A stretch of 14,701 nt of DNA from Robiginitomaculum sp. Its GTDB lineage: Bacteria; Pseudomonadota; Alphaproteobacteria; Caulobacterales; Maricaulaceae. Below the pieces are notes generated by a model. That model was given only the letters and a program-made list of their open reading frames with translations. It was not told where the DNA came from and ran no database searches. Positions within the stretch are counted from its first letter, which is position 1; each line of letters begins with the position of its first letter. The DNA lies in the NCBI GenBank assembly GCA_021647375.1, contig JAKIUV010000067.1, positions 1-14,701 of the forward strand. The letters are read 5' to 3'. Made by a program: the position numbers and the translations under genes. This document shows, one piece after another, positions 7,170-14,240 of the stretch.

Positions 7170-8543
7170 TTAGGGCAATATTGGTGACCATGCCGGATCA
7201 GATGCCGCGCCTGGCGTCGGTACTTTACGTAAATTGCGCCCGGTCAGGTCCACAGACCATATGGCGGAACGTCCACTTATACCGCGCCCCTCGCGCGTAA
7301 ACAAAATAACACGGCCATTTGGTGACCAAGTTGGCCCTTCGTCCAAATAGGAATCTGTTAGCAAGCGTTCGCCTTTTCCATCCTTAGCATTGATAACACC
7401 AATGTGAAACTTGCCTTTATTGCTCTTGGTAAAAGCAATTAAATCCCCGCGCGGCGACCACGAAGGTGCCGTATACCGCCCTGCCCCAAAGCTGAGGCGG
7501 CGCACATTGGAGCCGTCCGCATTCATCGTATAAAGCTGCGGCGAACCGCCTCTGTCGGAATTAAACACCACTTTACGCCCGTCAGGCGAGAAGCTTGGCG
7601 ATACGTCAATAGCCTGATTGGTGGTTAAGCGCGTCGTGGAACGGGAGCGCAAATCAAACACATAGATGTCGCTATTACCTTTCTTGATCATGGAGAAAAT
7701 CAACTTGCGGCCATCAGGGGAAAACCTGGGTGAAATGGTCATGTTGGGAAAATTACCCAACAGTTCACGCCGCCCCGTTTCTATATCCAGCAAATAGACT
7801 TGTGAACGCCCGGTTTCCCATGAAAGGTAGGTAATAGTTTGAGCCGTTGGGGAGAAACGCGGCGTTAATACCAAATCAGCCCCAGCCAATAAATATTGTG
7901 GGTTAGCGCCGTCCGCATCCATGATCGCGAGACGTTTACGGCGGTTGGTCTTGGGGCCGCTCTCTGAAATATAGACAATGCGGCTATCAAAATATCCGCC
8001 CTCTCCGGTTAGACGTTTATAGATATTATCAGAGATTTTATGGGCAATACGCCGCCAATTGTCCGGTGTCGTGGCAAGGCGCTTGCCGTCCAATTGCTCG
8101 GCGCCGTAAATATCCCACAGCCGAAACTCAACCTTGAGACGGTTAGAACCCTCGCGAACTATTTTGCCGGATAACAAAGCCTTGGCATTTATCAAACGCC
8201 AATCGGCAAAGCGCGGCTGGTAATTTATATCGGTCTGTTTCTCGATATACATGGATTTATCCAACACGCGAAACAGGCCGGAACGCTCCAGATCAGCAGC
8301 TATGACAGACGCTATATCTTTGGCAATCTGGTCGGTCTCCGGGTGGCTGGATAGAAAATCCGGAATAGCAACTGGGAGAGGTTCCGGCGCACCGTGCACT
8401 ATATCGATTTCCAATTGGGCGCGGGCTTGAAACGATACAAACATGCCCATAAGGAGTGCTACCGTAAGCAATAAAAATTTCATAACTTGAGACAAGCCCC
8501 CATAAAAACTTGATGCTCCTGTAAATTCTCGTGCAGTGTTCAT
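7170..8543 (-). CDS. tolB: Tol-Pal system protein TolB
   Basis: TolB is the periplasmic beta-propeller that binds Pal and is engaged by TolA. From ATG 8543 the protein is 457 residues. An N-terminal alpha/beta domain begins at LEIDIVHG; the propeller is marked by repeated FSPDGRKLIFS, FSPDGRKVVFNSDRGG, WSPRGDLIAFT and WSPNGRVILFT motifs, and the protein ends in AWSPILP. I chose 8543 because AGGAG lies seven bases upstream and the ATG overlaps the tolA stop in TAATG. This gives a signal peptide with an unusually long n-region (about 20 residues) before the hydrophobic core FLLLTVALLMGMFVSF and the AQARA-like cleavage region. The alternative ATG at 8483 gives a conventional signal peptide and 437 residues but no comparable ribosome site. 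Confidence 0.96.
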   Translation of the reverse strand: MNTAREFTGASSFYGGLSQVMKFLLLTVALLMGMFVSFQARAQLEIDIVHGAPEPLPVAIPDFLSSHPETDQIAKDIASVIAADLERSGLFRVLDKSMYIEKQTDINYQPRFADWRLINAKALLSGKIVREGSNRLKVEFRLWDIYGAEQLDGKRLATTPDNWRRIAHKISDNIYKRLTGEGGYFDSRIVYISESGPKTNRRKRLAIMDADGANPQYLLAGADLVLTPRFSPTAQTITYLSWETGRSQVYLLDIETGRRELLGNFPNMTISPRFSPDGRKLIFSMIKKGNSDIYVFDLRSRSTTRLTTNQAIDVSPSFSPDGRKVVFNSDRGGSPQLYTMNADGSNVRRLSFGAGRYTAPSWSPRGDLIAFTKSNKGKFHIGVINAKDGKGERLLTDSYLDEGPTWSPNGRVILFTREGRGISGRSAIWSVDLTGRNLRKVPTPGAASDPAWSPILP

Positions 8544-9337
8544 TAATTCTCTCCTGGATTCAAATGAAGCCGTAGGTCTTTCCATACATTATAATCGATA
8601 CTTAGCAAACCATTGTAAGGGGCGCATTTACGAAGCGCAGTCATGGCATTGTGCCGCGCTACGGGCCAAGCCCTGTTTTGAGATGCGATTATTTCAGCAT
8701 TGTTCAGCACAGTCGCCTCTGCGATACTGCCGTCCCTATTGAGCAATAACCGCACTTCAACAACTAAATTTTGATAATCAACTGCGCCCATGTCAACTAT
8801 CCAGCAATCACGCAAGCGGGCGCGAATATAATCCAACGCATTAACCGTGTCACTGGTCTGGGCACCTGCACCCATTCTTGAGTTGTCAGCTATAGCGGCT
8901 TTTTGGTTCTCATTGGTCAGGGTTTGCTGGGTATCTGCGTCAGGGTTGTTTTTACGGACATTATCAAAAGCCTTTTCCAGCGCATCTAAATCAAATGCAG
9001 GCGGACTTACTACGGCCTTGTTATCCGTTTCATCAGGACTGGGTGGCTCGGGTATCGGCTGTACTGGTTCCGCCACAGGTGTAATTGGCGTCTTATCTGG
9101 TATGGTCTGATCCAATGGCACATCAGGAATTACCGGCTTTTCACTTTGCTCATCCGGCTGCGGGGTATCGTCTTCGCTACGGGTTGGCTTAACATCAGTT
9201 ATGTCCGCTACGGTTACCAATTTCAGAGGGATAATATTGGACTGCGGCAATTGCTCCACATGCCGAGACCACAACAAAAGTCCAGCCATCACGAACAAGA
9301 CATGAAAGGTAAATGATATGGGCAGACCGAATTTCAT
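8543..9337 (-). CDS. tolA: TolA-like energy transducer (short form, TonB/TolA C-terminal domain)
   Basis: TolA spans the periplasm and carries proton-motive-force energy from TolQ-TolR to Pal/TolB. This 264-residue protein has one N-terminal transmembrane anchor (about 8-24), a Pro/Asp/Glu-rich middle (about 50-115) and a C-terminal domain (about 165-264). That domain contains LDYIRARLRDCW and VEVRLLLNRDGSIAEA, typical of TolA/TonB C-terminal folds. Cys178 and Cys238 are placed so that a disulfide is possible. It is well short of the 421-residue E. coli protein: the long helical domain II is replaced by the acidic proline-rich stretch. The name rests on position between tolR and tolB as well as on sequence. 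No good Shine-Dalgarno precedes ATG 9337, which lies 14 bases after the tolR stop. The 3' end overlaps tolB. Confidence 0.88.
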   Translation of the reverse strand: MKFGLPISFTFHVLFVMAGLLLWSRHVEQLPQSNIIPLKLVTVADITDVKPTRSEDDTPQPDEQSEKPVIPDVPLDQTIPDKTPITPVAEPVQPIPEPPSPDETDNKAVVSPPAFDLDALEKAFDNVRKNNPDADTQQTLTNENQKAAIADNSRMGAGAQTSDTVNALDYIRARLRDCWIVDMGAVDYQNLVVEVRLLLNRDGSIAEATVLNNAEIIASQNRAWPVARHNAMTALRKCAPYNGLLSIDYNVWKDLRLHLNPGEN

Positions 9338-9351
9338 AAAGTGAATGTGCC

Positions 9352-9795
9352 CTATTTTTGTATAGGATCCGTTACCAAACCTATATTTGAGAAACCAGCC
9401 GCGTTAATTGCGGCCATGGCTTTCATAACTGGGCCGTAATTACCGCCCGCATCGCCGCGCAAATAAATCCGTTCTTCATAGCCCTCACCCGCAAGCGCAA
9501 TAAGCTTTGGCCTCAGTTCTTCCAACGTTACCACTTCTTCTTGCAAGTAAATTATGCCGTTTATATCGACGGTAACGGTTAAGGGTTTTTGCTGTGTTGG
9601 CATGGACTTGGCGTCGGTTTTCGGCAGTTCAATCGGAACACCCGCCGCTACAACCGAGGCCAATACCATAAATATCAGCATTAACACCAGCATCACGTCG
9701 ACCAATGGCGTCACATTAATTTCGGAATTCAGACCACGGCGCCCACGGCGACCGCGCCGCCCACCGCCGCTCCGTCCCATTTGCGCCATAGCCAT
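9352..9795 (-). CDS. tolR: Tol-Pal proton channel subunit TolR
   Basis: TolR (ExbD/TolR family) forms the proton channel with TolQ that energises TolA. The 147-residue protein has the single transmembrane helix after NSEINVTPLVDVMLVLMLIFMV; Asp33 in this motif corresponds to the proton-accepting Asp of the family. The periplasmic domain follows with LTVTVDINGIIYL and IYLRGDAGGNYGPVM. The N-terminus is unusual: residues 7-21 are almost only Gly and Arg in short repeats, a strongly positive cytoplasmic tail. ATG 9795 has AAAGGTGG six bases upstream inside the end of tolQ and lies two bases after its stop. A second ATG at 9789 is less likely on spacing. Confidence 0.97.
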   Translation of the reverse strand: MAMAQMGRSGGGRRGRRGRRGLNSEINVTPLVDVMLVLMLIFMVLASVVAAGVPIELPKTDAKSMPTQQKPLTVTVDINGIIYLQEEVVTLEELRPKLIALAGEGYEERIYLRGDAGGNYGPVMKAMAAINAAGFSNIGLVTDPIQK

Positions 9796-9797
9796 AA

Positions 9798-10547
9798 CTA
9801 ACCACCTTTGCCAATTTTGCGCGATAATATGGCCGATAGCTCGTCCGTATATCCGTCGAGTCGCCCGGCATACCTATCCAAATCAGTTGTAAATTTATTG
9901 TAGAATATAACCGCAGGAATCGCCGCAACCAGCCCCAGAGCCGTCGCAAATAAAGCTTCCATAATACCCGGTATAATCGTCAACACGTCAATATTTCCCC
10001 GCGTATCAATAGCGCGAAACGTGTTCATAATACCCCAAACCGTACCCAGCAAACCGATAAAAACCGATGCGGAACCAACCGTCGCCAGCACGGTCATGCC
10101 GCGCTCAGTCTTAGCCAGTTCGCGGTTGACCACTAGCCCCATAACCCGGTCAATGCGTTCGCGGGTGCCGCCAATATCATTGCCGCGCGGATTGACCTGG
10201 CTCTCTTTAAACTCGCGCATAGCCGCCGTAAACACCCTGCCCATAGGGTCACGAGTATCACCCGCCAGCCCTTCGGCGAGTTCGTCAAGCGTCCGCCCAG
10301 ACCAAAATGTTTCCTCGAAACTAGCGGCGCGTTTTTTGAGCAAATGGAAGTTTATGGTTTTATCTATGATGATCGCCCACGACCAAATCGAAGCTATTGC
10401 CAAGCCAATCATGATCGATTTAACAATCCAGTCGGCACTGGTAAATAGCTCTATCAGCGAAAAACCTCCAGCCGATGCATTTGCGATCAACATAGGCGAC
10501 ACGCCTATATTCAAGCTTATTTCCGGCAAAATTTGTAATAAACTCAT
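9798..10547 (-). CDS. tolQ: Tol-Pal proton channel subunit TolQ
   Basis: TolQ (MotA/TolQ/ExbB family) is the inner-membrane scaffold of the TolQR motor. The 249-residue protein has a first transmembrane helix around residues 40-62 (IVKSIMIGLAIASIWSWAII), a large cytoplasmic loop, and two further helices in the conserved proton-channel region: GSASVFIGLLGTVWGIMNTF, and IPGIMEALFATALGLVAAIPA. The start is set at ATG 10547. The in-frame GTG at 10556 would lie only two bases from the GGAG site, whereas ATG 10547 is 11 bases away, slightly long. It is the first gene of the tol-pal run, with about 250 bp to the divergent lipoprotein gene. I found no strong promoter match, only an inverted repeat in the leader. 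Confidence 0.97.
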   Translation of the reverse strand: MSLLQILPEISLNIGVSPMLIANASAGGFSLIELFTSADWIVKSIMIGLAIASIWSWAIIIDKTINFHLLKKRAASFEETFWSGRTLDELAEGLAGDTRDPMGRVFTAAMREFKESQVNPRGNDIGGTRERIDRVMGLVVNRELAKTERGMTVLATVGSASVFIGLLGTVWGIMNTFRAIDTRGNIDVLTIIPGIMEALFATALGLVAAIPAVIFYNKFTTDLDRYAGRLDGYTDELSAILSRKIGKGG

Positions 10548-10576
10548 TGTAAACACGTCTCCATCTACATATTAAA

Positions 10577-10623
10577 TACCGTCTTGGGCTAAATTGTGGC
10601 GTAATACCAATTAACAGACGGTA
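10577..10623 (-). other. Inverted repeat in the tolQ upstream region
   Basis: Perfect 8-bp arms TACCGTCT (10577-10584) and AGACGGTA (10616-10623) are 31 bases apart in the tolQ leader. They could form a long-loop mRNA stem or be two half-sites. No known regulator site is recognised. Confidence 0.35.
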
Positions 10624-10734
10624 ATTTATCAGCTACCGCCACCAACAAGGAATCACTATCACAAGCATAGGAAACCCTCAAACCTTATTCAATTGTAATA
10701 GTAAAGTGGTGCTATTGTCTTGCCTTTAGTCAAT

Positions 10735-10763
10735 TCCCGCCATAGTTTCGCCGTATATTCTGT
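10735..10763 (+). promoter_or_regulatory. Candidate promoter region of the small lipoprotein gene
   Basis: Within roughly these bases a TTGCCT hexamer is followed after 17 bases by TAGTTT, about 45 bases before the start at 10797. It is a weak match on both elements. It is the best candidate I found for the plus strand in the 250-bp divergent region. Confidence 0.2.
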
Positions 10764-10796
10764 GTAACACACGGACATATATTGAAAGGTCGGAAC

Positions 10797-11219
10797 ATGA
10801 AATCTATATTTACCACCACTGCAATACTAGCCCCACTTGTTACTCTGGGCGCATGCACAACCACCCAACCCGTGGAAGAAGTGATCGTGGCACCGCCGCC
10901 GATCGAGCAAACTTGCATCCCGATCAATACTTTAAAAATGGTCGTAATTCCGGCTGTGACAAAGTCCGGCTTCTCAATCGTTTCTATCGAGACGGAACCA
11001 CAACAAATCTACGACGATGTCGCAAAAAAATGGATCACGATCGAAACGCCGCCCATTGAGCGCCGCGAACCGTGGACCAAAGTCGTCACGCCAGAACAAC
11101 TCATATATGTCGACGAAGAAAACAAGGAAGTGACAGACATTTGTGAGTTGAATGTTGAGAAACCAGTTGTTGAGAAACCACTTGATGTGGTCAATGAGCC
11201 AATGCCAATGCCAGAATAA
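10797..11219 (+). CDS. Small putative lipoprotein of unknown function
   Basis: I do not recognise the family. The 140-residue product has a lipoprotein signal peptide with lipobox LGAC (Cys20), so it is predicted to be exported and lipidated. The residue after Cys is Thr, not Asp, which is compatible with outer-membrane sorting. The mature part has Val/Pro/Glu-rich ends, two further cysteines (Cys40, Cys116) and a central block with PAVTKSGFSIVSIETEP. Near the C-terminus VEKP occurs twice in a row, from a 15-base tandem duplication (GTTGAGAAACCA at 11154 and 11169). ATG 10797 has AAAGG upstream; the TTG at 10782 is an alternative that would spoil the signal peptide. It is the only clear complete plus-strand gene here, divergent from tolQ and convergent with ybgC, so an envelope role related to Tol-Pal is conceivable but unproven. 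Confidence 0.75.
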   Translation: MKSIFTTTAILAPLVTLGACTTTQPVEEVIVAPPPIEQTCIPINTLKMVVIPAVTKSGFSIVSIETEPQQIYDDVAKKWITIETPPIERREPWTKVVTPEQLIYVDEENKEVTDICELNVEKPVVEKPLDVVNEPMPMPE

Positions 11220-11314
11220 CGCAGAAAACCAGCTTATTAATGACCCTTTAGCGCAAGCCGAACCCCGTATCTTGTGGTCATACCCGGCGACGACTGTGTG
11301 TCTTATTAATGATA

Positions 11315-11776
11315 TTATTCCGGCAAAAAATACGGCTGTAATTTCTCTATCATCTCGGGGGTTGGTCGTCTTGGGCGGCCATTCAAGTCTATACAGGCGG
11401 CCTCACTATATGCGGTGGTCAGAAGTTCCTCTCCGCGCCAAACCTCTTGGGAGACCCAGAGACGCGGGCCTTTATATCTGTCATAACTGGTTTTAATCAG
11501 CAAGGCGTCGTCAATGCGCGCAGGTTTTTTGTACTCGATTTCAATCTTACGGATAACAAATGCGAGCGGCACATCGCGCTCTAAGAGTTCAGCGTGGCTT
11601 ATCCCGGCCAAACGAAAAAACGACGACCGCGCCCGCTCCATAAACCGTAAATAATTGGCATAAAACACCACGCCAGTAAAATCGGTATCCTCATAGAATA
11701 CCCGGACAGGGTAGTAATGCAGACGGCCTTCGAAATAGCCCATATCTGGTTTGGATTTTTCTCGTTTATCCATCAT
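11315..11776 (-). CDS. ybgC: Tol-Pal associated acyl-CoA thioesterase
   Basis: YbgC is a 4-hydroxybenzoyl-CoA-thioesterase-type hotdog-fold enzyme that hydrolyses acyl-CoA; in many proteobacteria it precedes tolQ. The 153-residue protein contains the family motif YEDTDFTGVVFYANYLRF, with Asp32 aligning to the catalytic Asp of the EDTD signature, followed by the MERAR segment. The core IRKIEIEYKKPARIDDAL and the C-terminal GRPRRPTPEM are also typical. Two adjacent ATG codons (11776, 11773) overlap the ruvB stop, so translation is probably coupled; the first is used here. A later Met (residue 12) would give a more usual N-terminus but has no ribosome site. Unlike the common arrangement, an opposing lipoprotein gene separates it from tolQ, and it converges with that gene across about 95 bp. 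Confidence 0.94.
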   Translation of the reverse strand: MMDKREKSKPDMGYFEGRLHYYPVRVFYEDTDFTGVVFYANYLRFMERARSSFFRLAGISHAELLERDVPLAFVIRKIEIEYKKPARIDDALLIKTSYDRYKGPRLWVSQEVWRGEELLTTAYSEAACIDLNGRPRRPTPEMIEKLQPYFLPE

Positions 11777-12806
11777 CTGATCCAGTGAATAGTGTTGGTG
11801 TTTCTAATTTTAGCGGTGCCGCCAATCCCAAATGGGCGAATGCGTGGGGTGTTGCCACCCGACCACGCGGTGTGCGTTGCAAGAAGCCCTTTTGTATCAG
11901 ATATGGTTCGATAACATCTTCCAGCGCATCGCGGGCTTCGGACAGCGCCGCCGCCATCGTATCCGCGCCCACAGGGCCACCGCCAAACATTTCGCACAGT
12001 GCCGATAAATACCGCATGTCTTGACTATCCAGACCAATATCGTCGACCCCGAGCCGCAAAAGCGCCGCATCGGCCACCTTAGCATCTATCACATCCGCGC
12101 CCGCATGTTCGGCCAAATCCCGCACCCGGCGCAAGAGACGCCCAGCCACACGGGGTGTGCCCCGCGCGCGCCGGGCGATTTCGTGGGCGCCTTCTGCACT
12201 CACATTCAGCCCGAGCATACCTGCCCCGCGCACCACAATTTTGGTCAACTCGACCTCGTCGTAAAATTCAAGCCGCACCGGTATGCCGAACCTGTCGCGC
12301 AGGGGTGTCGCCAATAGCCCTGCCCGTGTGGTCGCGCCGATAAGCGTAAATGGGGATAAATCAATTTTAATCGACCGCGCCGCAGGCCCCTCCCCGATGA
12401 TCAGATCCAGTTCATAGTCTTCCATGGCCGGGTATAAAATTTCCTCTACGGTCGGGTTGAGCCTGTGAATTTCATCAATAAACAAAACATCGCGCGGCTC
12501 CATATTGGTCAAGAGCGCCGCCAAGTCTCCGGCCTTGGAAATGACGGGGCCAGATGTGGCGCGAAAATTCACGCCCAGTTCCCGAGCAATAATTTGCGCC
12601 AAAGTGGTTTTACCCAGCCCCGGCGGCCCCGAAAGCATCACATGGTCCATAGCCTCGCCGCGCCGCCCCGCCGCCTCAACAAAGACCTTGAGATTAGCAA
12701 TGGACGCCTTTTGGCCAACAAAATCCTCAAATGCCAGCGGGCGCAGCGCCTTGTCATTGCGATCCCCCATTTGCGGTGCGCCGTCTATGATACGATCATC
12801 GTTCAT
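11766..12806 (-). CDS. ruvB: Holliday junction branch migration helicase RuvB
   Basis: RuvB is the hexameric AAA+ motor that drives branch migration with RuvA. The 346-residue product shows Walker A GPPGLGKT (60-67), Walker B DEIH (111-114), sensor 1 GATTR (157-161), the RDRFG arginine-finger region and the sensor 2 segment RGTPRVAGRLLRR. A C-terminal winged-helix domain ends near TPRGRVATPHAFAHLG, all as expected. ATG 12806 is chosen because AGGTGG lies five bases upstream; a GTG at 12815 overlaps that site. A 136-bp region with an inverted pair of hairpins separates it from ruvA, which is unusual because ruvA and ruvB are usually close together. Confidence 0.98.
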   Translation of the reverse strand: MNDDRIIDGAPQMGDRNDKALRPLAFEDFVGQKASIANLKVFVEAAGRRGEAMDHVMLSGPPGLGKTTLAQIIARELGVNFRATSGPVISKAGDLAALLTNMEPRDVLFIDEIHRLNPTVEEILYPAMEDYELDLIIGEGPAARSIKIDLSPFTLIGATTRAGLLATPLRDRFGIPVRLEFYDEVELTKIVVRGAGMLGLNVSAEGAHEIARRARGTPRVAGRLLRRVRDLAEHAGADVIDAKVADAALLRLGVDDIGLDSQDMRYLSALCEMFGGGPVGADTMAAALSEARDALEDVIEPYLIQKGFLQRTPRGRVATPHAFAHLGLAAPLKLETPTLFTGSDDG

Positions 12807-12828
12807 TTCACCCACCTAACAAAACCGC

Positions 12829-12922
12829 TCATACCCAGCCACGACTGGGTATCCAGCGAATAAAGAGCGAGCAAGGCTCGCACATTTTGTTTAAACTGGA
12901 TTCCCGCTTTTGCGGGAATGAG
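12829..12922. repeat. Inverted pair of hairpin repeats of a second family (ruvB-ruvA intergenic)
   Basis: Two copies of one unit face each other: 12829-12856 and, inverted, 12896-12922. Each reads CAT, one A or T, CCC, two bases, a loop, the pairing bases, GGG, T or A, ATCCAG. The stems are perfect: 12831-12852 with 8-bp arms and 12900-12919 with arms ATTCCCGC/GCGGGAAT. Between them is another perfect 6-bp hairpin (12867-12881). The second copy fits the ATTCCC-N8-GGGAAT pattern known as dRS3 in Neisseria; similar elements occur in many proteobacteria. No T-run follows, so a terminator role is unlikely. Confidence 0.75.
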
Positions 12923-12942
12923 CAGGTTTAAAGGTAAATTTA

Positions 12943-13563
12943 TCACCCTGATAACTCCTTTAGCGCCGCCTTGACTAGCGCATTTAAATCAAGTTCAGAA
13001 TCCGCTTTTAGCGCGTGAGCAACGGCGCGTATAGCCTGTGAATGGTCAATCCCCAGATTTACCAGCGCCGATACGGCATCTTTTTGGGCGCTTACTTCGG
13101 ACGCTTCGACCACACGCACATCACCGCCCGCATCCGCAAATGCAGGTGCAAAACCCCTGCCCTTAGGCGGCGGCTTGCCTGATAATTCCACCACGAGCCT
13201 CCCAGCCAAACTTGGCCCGACACCGTTCGCACGGCTAAATGCCGCTTTATCTTCCAAGGAAGCCGCCGATAAAATCTCGCTAGGCCGCATAATATCTAAA
13301 ATAGCCAGCGCCGCTTTCGGCCCGACTTTCTGCACCAATTGCAAGCGTACAAACCAAGCCCGTTCTTCCTCACCGGAAAACCCAAACAAAGTAATCGCCT
13401 GTTCGCGCACATGGGTTTCCACATGCAAAATGGCTTCTGCGCCCACAGATAAAGTCGACAATGTCCGCCCCGAGCATTTAACCAAATAGCCAACCCCGTT
13501 CACGTCAAGTATAGCCTCGTCCGTACCGATAACGATGACGATGCCTTTTAGCATGCCTATCAT
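12943..13563 (-). CDS. ruvA: Holliday junction branch migration protein RuvA
   Basis: RuvA tetramers clamp the four-way junction and load RuvB. The 206-residue protein has the N-terminal OB-fold domain starting MIGMLKGIV, a central domain with two helix-hairpin-helix motifs (VQKVGPKAALAIL and ANGVGPSLAGRLVVEL), an acidic/Gly-rich linker (about 130-155) and the C-terminal RuvB-binding three-helix domain (about 158-206). The second motif reads GVGPSLAGR rather than the more common GIGKKTAER, a mild variant. ATG 13563 has a strong GGAGG seven bases upstream. It follows ruvC across an intergenic region of about 120 bp filled by the second 86-bp REP pair, so the ruv genes may still form one transcript. 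Confidence 0.97.
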   Translation of the reverse strand: MIGMLKGIVIVIGTDEAILDVNGVGYLVKCSGRTLSTLSVGAEAILHVETHVREQAITLFGFSGEEERAWFVRLQLVQKVGPKAALAILDIMRPSEILSAASLEDKAAFSRANGVGPSLAGRLVVELSGKPPPKGRGFAPAFADAGGDVRVVEASEVSAQKDAVSALVNLGIDHSQAIRAVAHALKADSELDLNALVKAALKELSG

Positions 13564-13581
13564 GATGTAGCCTCCGAGCCT

Positions 13582-13667
13582 GTAGGGTGGATTAGGCCTC
13601 TTGGCCGTAATCCACCACTGGCGTACACCAAAGGTGGATTACGCGTAAGAACGCTAATCCACCCTAC
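13582..13667. repeat. BIME-like pair of inverted REP hairpins, copy 2 (ruvC-ruvA intergenic)
   Basis: Hairpins at 13582-13616 (plus) and 13633-13667 (minus) have the same parts as copy 1: GTAG foot, GGTGGATTA, a variable stem tip, TCTT loop, bulged G and TAATCCACC, with a 16-bp spacer. Read in reverse, this copy aligns along its length with copy 1 at 2089-2174. One hairpin then differs by one base; the other differs by a substitution and a one-base indel in its tip. The total length is again 86 bp. It ends shortly before the ruvA ribosome site. Confidence 0.85.
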
Positions 13668-13684
13668 AATATTCCTTATTTGTA

Positions 13685-14221
13685 TCATACCAAACTCCCC
13701 CGTCTCATCACATTATGCAAAGCCCCCGCCGCGCTGGCGCGGTGGGCGTGGCAGATGGCTATGGCGAGGGCATCTGCCGCGTCTCCGGCTTTCAAATTTT
13801 GCCCCGGCAGCAAGACATTCATCATGGCCGCAACTTGGGCTTTGTCGGCCTGGCCCGTGCCGACCACAGATTTCTTGACCTTTTTGGCTGAGTATTCACC
13901 CACATATAGCCCGGCCTGAGCCGGAGCCAACAAACACACTGCCCGCGCATGGCCGAGTTTCATAGCGGATGCAGGATTATTGTTCATGAACACTTCTTCC
14001 ACCGCCGCTTCGTCGGGCGCAAATATATTTATCAATTCAGATAGCTCATCATATAATTGGTTCAGCCGCAGTGCCATGTCCTGATTGACGGCAGGTTTTA
14101 TCACACCGTGACCAATATGGGTAATCTTCAACCCCTCAGCCTCCACCACACCCCAGCCACATTTAACCAAAGAAGGGTCAATCCCAAATATCCGAATCCT
14201 TTTATGTGTTTTGGTGCTCAT
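13685..14221 (-). CDS. ruvC: Crossover junction endodeoxyribonuclease RuvC
   Basis: RuvC is the dimeric RNase H-fold nuclease that cuts Holliday junctions. The 178-residue protein starts with a short basic tail and then FGIDPSLVKCGWGVV. By alignment to E. coli RuvC the four catalytic acidic residues are all present: Asp15, Glu75 (in VEEVFMNNN), and Asp147 and Asp150 (in GDAADALAIAICHAH). The usual glycine after DP is replaced (DPSLVKCGWG). ATG 14221 has no Shine-Dalgarno. Instead a LexA-type GTTC-N7-GTTC box ends four bases before the ATG and overlaps a possible -10, which would make the mRNA nearly leaderless. It is the first ruv gene and probably leads an SOS-controlled ruvC-ruvA-ruvB-ybgC unit. 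Confidence 0.97.
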   Translation of the reverse strand: MSTKTHKRIRIFGIDPSLVKCGWGVVEAEGLKITHIGHGVIKPAVNQDMALRLNQLYDELSELINIFAPDEAAVEEVFMNNNPASAMKLGHARAVCLLAPAQAGLYVGEYSAKKVKKSVVGTGQADKAQVAAMMNVLLPGQNLKAGDAADALAIAICHAHRASAAGALHNVMRRGSLV

Positions 14222-14225
14222 AAAA

Positions 14226-14240
14226 GAACACTAAGCGAAC
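14226..14240 (-). promoter_or_regulatory. LexA (SOS) box of alphaproteobacterial type upstream of ruvC
   Basis: On the minus strand GTTC, seven bases, GTTC lie directly before the ruvC ATG. GTTC-N7-GTTC is the established LexA site of Alphaproteobacteria, and ruv genes are common SOS targets. Exact repeat, exact spacing and the target gene make this a good prediction. Confidence 0.7.

Noticed and set aside
10021..10575. Plus-strand open frame of 184 codons opposite tolQ
   Set aside because: It is antisense to a clear TolQ coding sequence; no signature and no supporting ribosome site.
11233..11312. 11-bp direct repeat CTTATTAATGA at 11233 and 11302
   Set aside because: AT-rich, short and in a convergent intergenic gap; likely chance, with no element between the copies.
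12900..12919. Rho-independent terminator after ruvA
   Set aside because: The stem is followed by mixed sequence, not a T-tract, on both strands, and an inverted related copy lies nearby.
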